64,000 bases of DNA from contig OZ234504.1 in the NCBI GenBank assembly GCA_965153455.1, positions 5,394,001-5,458,000 on the forward strand, given 5' to 3'. The stretch is from Sphagnum compactum. Its lineage: Eukaryota > Bryophyta > Sphagnopsida > Sphagnales. Under the pieces are notes generated by a model that worked only from the letters and a program-made list of their open reading frames with translations, was not told the origin of the DNA and searched no databases. The translations under genes were made by a program, and so were the position numbers. Shown piece after piece: positions 59,161 to 64,000 of this stretch (position 1 is the first letter of the stretch; every line of letters starts with the position of its first letter).

Positions 59161-60044
59161 ATCATTTCTCCGGTCTGAACTTTGAAGTCCTAAACTCAAT
59201 TCCTTTGATATGGGTCATATTAGACATACATAGGTACTTAGAAGAGTTGAAATCTTAACCAAAATTTTATTATTGTGCATTGAAAATAAGTAAGTGGGTT
59301 AGTACTAAGTAGGTAAGTAGAGAAGGCATTTGGTGACTACTAGATAGATGGTTACCACATAACTAACCAGCATGGTTATCTATAAGACAAGAATAATACA
59401 ATGGAAAAAAAAACACTCTTTCTTCTTATCCACAATTCAACCATTGTGCATACTTCATAAGAAGTGATGTGCTCGTTCACTCTGGCCTTAATATGGTAGG
59501 TACATGAAATTGCTATGACAATGTGGTGAGCCAAAAAACCCTAAACCCTAAACCCAACTTAAGATCCCCCCCCCCCCTTGAAAATGAGTTTTTTTGGGTA
59601 GTTGGTTGCTACCCTATGACTTCACATCCAAAGTGAAAATGGTGTTGACACATTGGTCGCCCGTATTCGACTCTTTTTGGATAGATATTGGCCTTTTTGA
59701 TGATGGTGGGTGAATTTTAGTGGTTGCAATTTTTTATTTATTTTTATTTTTTGGGTTTTTTTGGCAGATAATTTTGTACTTCCCTTTCATTATTTTCCTT
59801 CAATATTCATGTGACGAGGGCTTGACGGATGCAAAAATAAAAAGCAACATTGTTTGGAATACCCCCAAAAATTCCATCACATGAACATTGCACGTGCAAG
59901 TAAGTTCGGAGAACAATAGTGTTTGTTTTAGGTTTGTGAGCCTAGAATCAGTCTTCACTTACCCACCTTGGGTTCTACCTTGGTAACATATATTGTGAAC
60001 CCTACTACGAGGTTCACTTCACAATACCTAAATAACTAACTATA

Positions 60045-60118
60045 TGAGTGGGTAAGTAGATAGGTAATGTGAGTTGTTCACTATGTATGTAGGTAAGTAG
60101 GTAAAGGCAAACTAGGTA
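60045..60118. repeat. GTAG/GTAA tetranucleotide arrays
   Basis: GGGTAAGTAGATAGGTAATG and GTATGTAGGTAAGTAGGTAA, two short members of the TAGG microsatellite family. Confidence 0.8.
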
Positions 60119-60430
60119 GATACATGTGGATGGTAAGTAAATGACTAACCATGGTTAGCTATGGGAGCACAAAGATGTGTTTCTTGTCCACATACCAACC
60201 ATCCTTCATGCAGTTTATTTATTTTCTTTTTTTTAATATTGAAAAATTGGTGAAATTTAACAACTTTGCCCTAGAGCCTAGATATAGGGTTTGCCCTAGA
60301 GCCTAGGTATAGGGCTCCTCCCTAATATGGCATGAAAAACTTGCAACCAGCCCCTTTTTTTATTGTGGGTCAAAATTCAACCAGATGTGAAGTTTCCATG
60401 CAACTGGCAATAGGAGGTACCTCTCTAATG

Positions 60431-60648
60431 GGTGCATTCACACTTGATGTTAAGTCCGTGTTAGATGAAAATCTAGGTGGCATCCTAGGTGGCACCCAAT
60501 GTTAAATGGACAATATCTTAATATTAAGTGAATGTTAGCTTAACGTAAAAAGCTCATTGGTAAAGTAGATGTAAGTCCTAAATGACTAGCATAGCATGGT
60601 GTTAGGGGACTCAACACGAGAAACCCTAACATCAAGTGTGAATGCACC
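60431..60648. mobile_element. MITE-like element with 22-bp perfect terminal inverted repeats
   Basis: GGTGCATTCACACTTGATGT plus TA at 60431-60452 is exactly reverse-complemented at 60627-60648, so a 218-bp non-coding segment is bounded by perfect 22-base inverted ends. TAA lies two bases outside the left end and one base outside the right end, so a 3-bp target duplication is possible but not certain. There is no transposase inside; it would depend on an enzyme elsewhere. The perfect ends suggest recent activity or selection by repair. Confidence 0.8.
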
Positions 60649-60739
60649 TTAATAATCATCAGGTAAACAACATGCTAACCCTAAACTTCTTCAATCCCCA
60701 AAACACTAGGGTTAGGGTTTTGAAACCCTAAACCCATGT

Positions 60740-63250
60740 TATTAAGTATCTGGCAAACTAAAAGTGAAGCATGATGTCACCCACCCTTATACTTGCTGAA
60801 GTCTAGGGTTCAGGGTCTAGGTATAGGGTAGTATCGGGCTGTTCAAAAAAATTCTATGAATGAATCCATAATCTTTTTTGGGGACTGCCCTTTTAAAAAA
60901 AACTTTTTTCGGGCACATTAAAAGTTTTTGGATCTTAAGATCTGCCCCTAATAGTTTATGTGTTAATGGTGTTTTATGGCAAGTTTCAAACAATGTGATG
61001 TTGTTGCCAACATTATTTTGATCTTACTTTGCATACAATAATGAATTCAATAACGAATTTGTTTACAGAACTATCAACCCAAACTTCAAAAAAATTAAAA
61101 TTCTAAATATAGTCTATAATGTTCACACACCAAAACCCTTCAAACATTAAACCCAATGTAACCTAAAAAGGAGGGCATAAGAAAACAATTGAAAGCTTTT
61201 GGATTGAGACAAATGATAGTCATACAAGATCAAAACTACACATACTAACTAATCATATCATTGGGCTCATGTTTGACTAATTATTCTTACAAAGATTATA
61301 AGCATTTGATGGATTGGCTCACTTTGGACCTTCTCTCCATCATGCTATCATAATCTTCTAGTGTGGCCATTTATACAAACAAACCCTTCAAGACCTCTCA
61401 TTCTACCCCATATAACCACAATAACAAATAATATTGAACATGAACTAGATATGGTATTAACAAGCAAATACCTTATGCTTCTTAGCAAATTACTTATCAA
61501 GTTTCAAGAATCATATAATCATTCCTCAACAAACATATATTGTGTTCAGAGCTCCCAATTGAATACGTATTTCACCCTTCCCATGTACAACAATGCATAA
61601 CACAACCCAAGTATACTAAACTTGAGCAAAATGGAACCACAAACAAATCAAACAAATAGATCCCCTAGAGCCTTTCATCATTTTCGTCGAATGCTTTTAC
61701 AAATCCTATTATATCCAAATTCATGTTCATTACCTCTTGTGCATAGTGGAATTTTAGGAGAGAGAGATGAATAAAATTACAAAAATACAAAATTTGGGCA
61801 TTCTTCCCACCATCAAAACAACCACATAGAACTACAACTTCAATTCTTTGGAATGCCAATAACAAAGGTAGAGGATTTGTCTTGGCTTTGGTAGGACGTT
61901 GCTTTCTATATCTGTCCATCACATGTTTCATTCCATCATTGCCATTGTCCACATCTACACAAAAAGAAATAAAATTGCACCATGTTAATCCCTACAATTT
62001 CACACCTTCATAAAACCAAAACCATCGTCGAAAAGATATTTGAAAATCACAATGCACTCTTATGTTTGAGAGGCAAGTTGTTACATGAACCTAAAGCCTA
62101 AACTTAGAGCATAAAGTTGGAACTTGGGATGATAAAATGTTTTTCCCCCTATACACATGCAAGTAAAACCCAAGAATTAAACCACAAAATGAATGTTATA
62201 CATGTAAACCTAGATTCAAACATGGGGATGAATGTAAAAGTTCATCTTCATTATGGATGAATGTTTTTTTGAATTTACATGTTTTTAATATATAAAACTT
62301 CCAACAAATTTATGGATGAATGTTTTAGTTTATCATTAAATTTTGATCAATGAAAATTTCCCCCCAATTTTAATTAATTAGAGCTTCACAAAACACAATT
62401 TAATTTTATATGATATAACATTTGTTGAGTAATATAGTGTAAATTCCATTATAAATGTATTTGATGGCTATAGTTTAAAATGCCATCATTTTCAATATGT
62501 TTAAATTACATTACTATTATATGTTAACATCCACCTCATGGTCGTTGTTTTTAAAAAATAAAAATATTATCTTCCCAAGCAAATTAACCCAGTATCGTCG
62601 ACGATAATGGGTTTTGAATACTTTAGATATTTTTAAACTACCTATTCACATTGATGATAATGGATTTTTGAAATAAACTAAAATTCAGTTTCAAGCACCT
62701 TAATTAGAACCCTTCAAACAACCTATTATCGTAAATGACAATGGGGTTGATTTTAATAATTATTTATTTTTCAAGGTGTTTTAGTTTTTCACAAAATACA
62801 TATATAATGTTGTTGACAACAATGGGGGGTAACATTCATCACATAACAAAAAAAAATTAGTTGCTTAACATTGTTGATGAAAATGATTTTTTAAACAAAA
62901 ATTTAAATTTATTTTGGTCCCATCATCATATTTTCCCCTATAGTCACATTATCCATCATTATTAAATGCTATTCAAGTTTGAAATATTAATATTTGAAAA
63001 ACAAATGAAGATGCATATAAATAAAATTAAAACCAATCATGGATGAATTTTTCTAGTGATTTAATTATTTAATCGAATTCATAAATGATATTCATCCATA
63101 TGAAATCTTTCGTTTATGAACACATTCATTCATGTAGGGGGATTAAAATCACATTAAACTTTAAGCTACAAGCTCAAAGCTCCAAATTTAAGTTTTAGAC
63201 TCACTCACAAACCATCTTGCTATGATTGATAAACTACAAAGTAGTAGATA
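60740..63250. other. Intergenic, no gene seen
   Basis: AT-rich. The frame at 61952-61665 (minus, 95 codons) has no recognisable domain. Nothing else stands out beyond a pair of ATGGATGAATGTTTT words near 62.25-62.32 kb. Confidence 0.45.
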
Positions 63251-63260
63251 GTTTTGACAT

Positions 63261-63470
63261 TTAGACAATGACAAACACTTCCTCATTCACATTATAACCT
63301 GGTAACTTTTGAATCGCCTTTTGTGACCACGCCCAAGACAAAGGGCCAATGAAAAATGAATGCGAGATTCCGGGACGCTGCTGCGCTTGTTTCAAAGTAC
63401 ATACGGGAAAATGAATCAATGCGTAAGGCTGCGTATTAGCCACCGATCGTGCACCAAATTTTACCTAAAG
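63261..63470 (-). CDS. Candidate terminal coding exon, protein unrecognised
   Basis: On the minus strand a TTGTCTTTAG acceptor is followed at once by an open frame reading VKFGARSVANTQPYALIHF, GPLSWAWSQKAIQKLPGYN and ending NEEVFVIV then a stop at about 63261. Base composition and codon use are less AT-skewed than the surroundings, and the amino-acid mix looks protein-like (GPLSWA, LPGY). The upstream exon would lie beyond 63.5 kb, perhaps in or past the window end. I do not recognise the family and it may be a relic. Confidence 0.4.
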
Positions 63471-63950
63471 ACAAATAGTCGACAATATGCACTAGGCGGC
63501 CTTCCGTCAGTAGCTTGCACGATTTAAATAATTTTTTTAAATTTTTATTTGGGTGACTTCCACCCATGATCTTCAGTTAGATAGCCTTCAGCCCAATAAG
63601 ATGAAGTCCATGATTATTTATGTACATGGGTTTGTCTCTCCCAATGTATCTCGGTATAGGGTACTCTTGCTCGGTACTCACCCCCTCATCAAAGGGCGAG
63701 GTATCGATCGAGGCAAATAAAAAATAAAATCGGGGGACCGAAGACAGTTAGGAATATATATGCAATGTAGTGGTGTCCTAAGTTGGTCGGAAAATACTCG
63801 AAATTCTATACGCCAACAATACATATATATATGATTTTTAAAATGTATTTTGACAATTTCCGAGATTGTCGCCGTCTGTTATGGGATTTCATCTGCATTT
63901 CCCAACAAGGGTTTTTGGATCGAGCTGCTTTGCTCGGGCAAAGCAAAGTC

Positions 63951-63987
63951 CGTGAAGTGAAGTGAAGTGAAGTGTGTGTGTGTGTGT
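63951..63987. repeat. GAAGT and GT microsatellites at the window end
   Basis: Four GTGAA/GAAGT pentamers followed by about seven GT units. A GCTTTGC/GCAAAGC inverted pair at about 63928-63943 precedes them. Confidence 0.85.
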
Positions 63988-64000
63988 CGAGAGTCTTCAG

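Overview
This is plant nuclear DNA. The evidence is two multi-exon genes of well-known land-plant families with ordinary GT-AG introns, many short interstitial tracts of the plant telomere motif TTTAGGG, long CT-rich 5' leaders, and an AT-rich, repeat-filled intergenic background. The sequence alone does not fix the species. The loose structure and abundant GTAG/TAGG tetranucleotide repeats do not point to a clade I can name with confidence.

Layout. 1-11.2 kb: no gene; decayed repeats, telomere-like tracts, a 203-bp tandem duplication and a weak PPR-like relic. 11.24-17.2 kb, + strand: a complete membrane-anchored receptor-like kinase (7 coding exons, 615 aa) with a long CT-rich leader and an upstream ORF. 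18.0-19.0 kb: tandem repeats, including eleven 35-bp units. 19.6-24.6 kb, - strand: a decayed rolling-circle transposon. In order it carries a Helitron-type Rep, a Pif1-type helicase and a C-terminal endonuclease/exonuclease/phosphatase domain, the layout of the Helentron/Helitron2 group. 25.5-29.2 kb: lysine-rich reading frames, a 1.25-kb low-complexity tract and a broken frame that may be an RPA/OB-fold relic. 29.5-32.2 kb, - strand: an intron-containing relic of a SGR6/MROH1 HEAT-repeat gene with two in-frame stops and missing exons. 36.28-39.96 kb, - strand: a complete LIKE-COV (DUF502) gene (7 coding exons, 265 aa). 40.6-64 kb: AT-rich intergenic DNA with dispersed repeat copies, a MITE-like element, minisatellites, a GC-richer island at 52.7-53.5 kb and one candidate coding exon at 63.3 kb.

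The two intact genes are unrelated housekeeping/signalling genes and show no operon-like link. Both exon chains were built by joining reading frames across canonical splice sites with phase checked at every junction: each exon length fits its neighbours and the totals are multiples of three. The most unusual content is the Helentron-like element, with the gene-fragment relic and OB-fold-like frame nearby in the same orientation. Family assignments rest on motif recognition; no database search was run.
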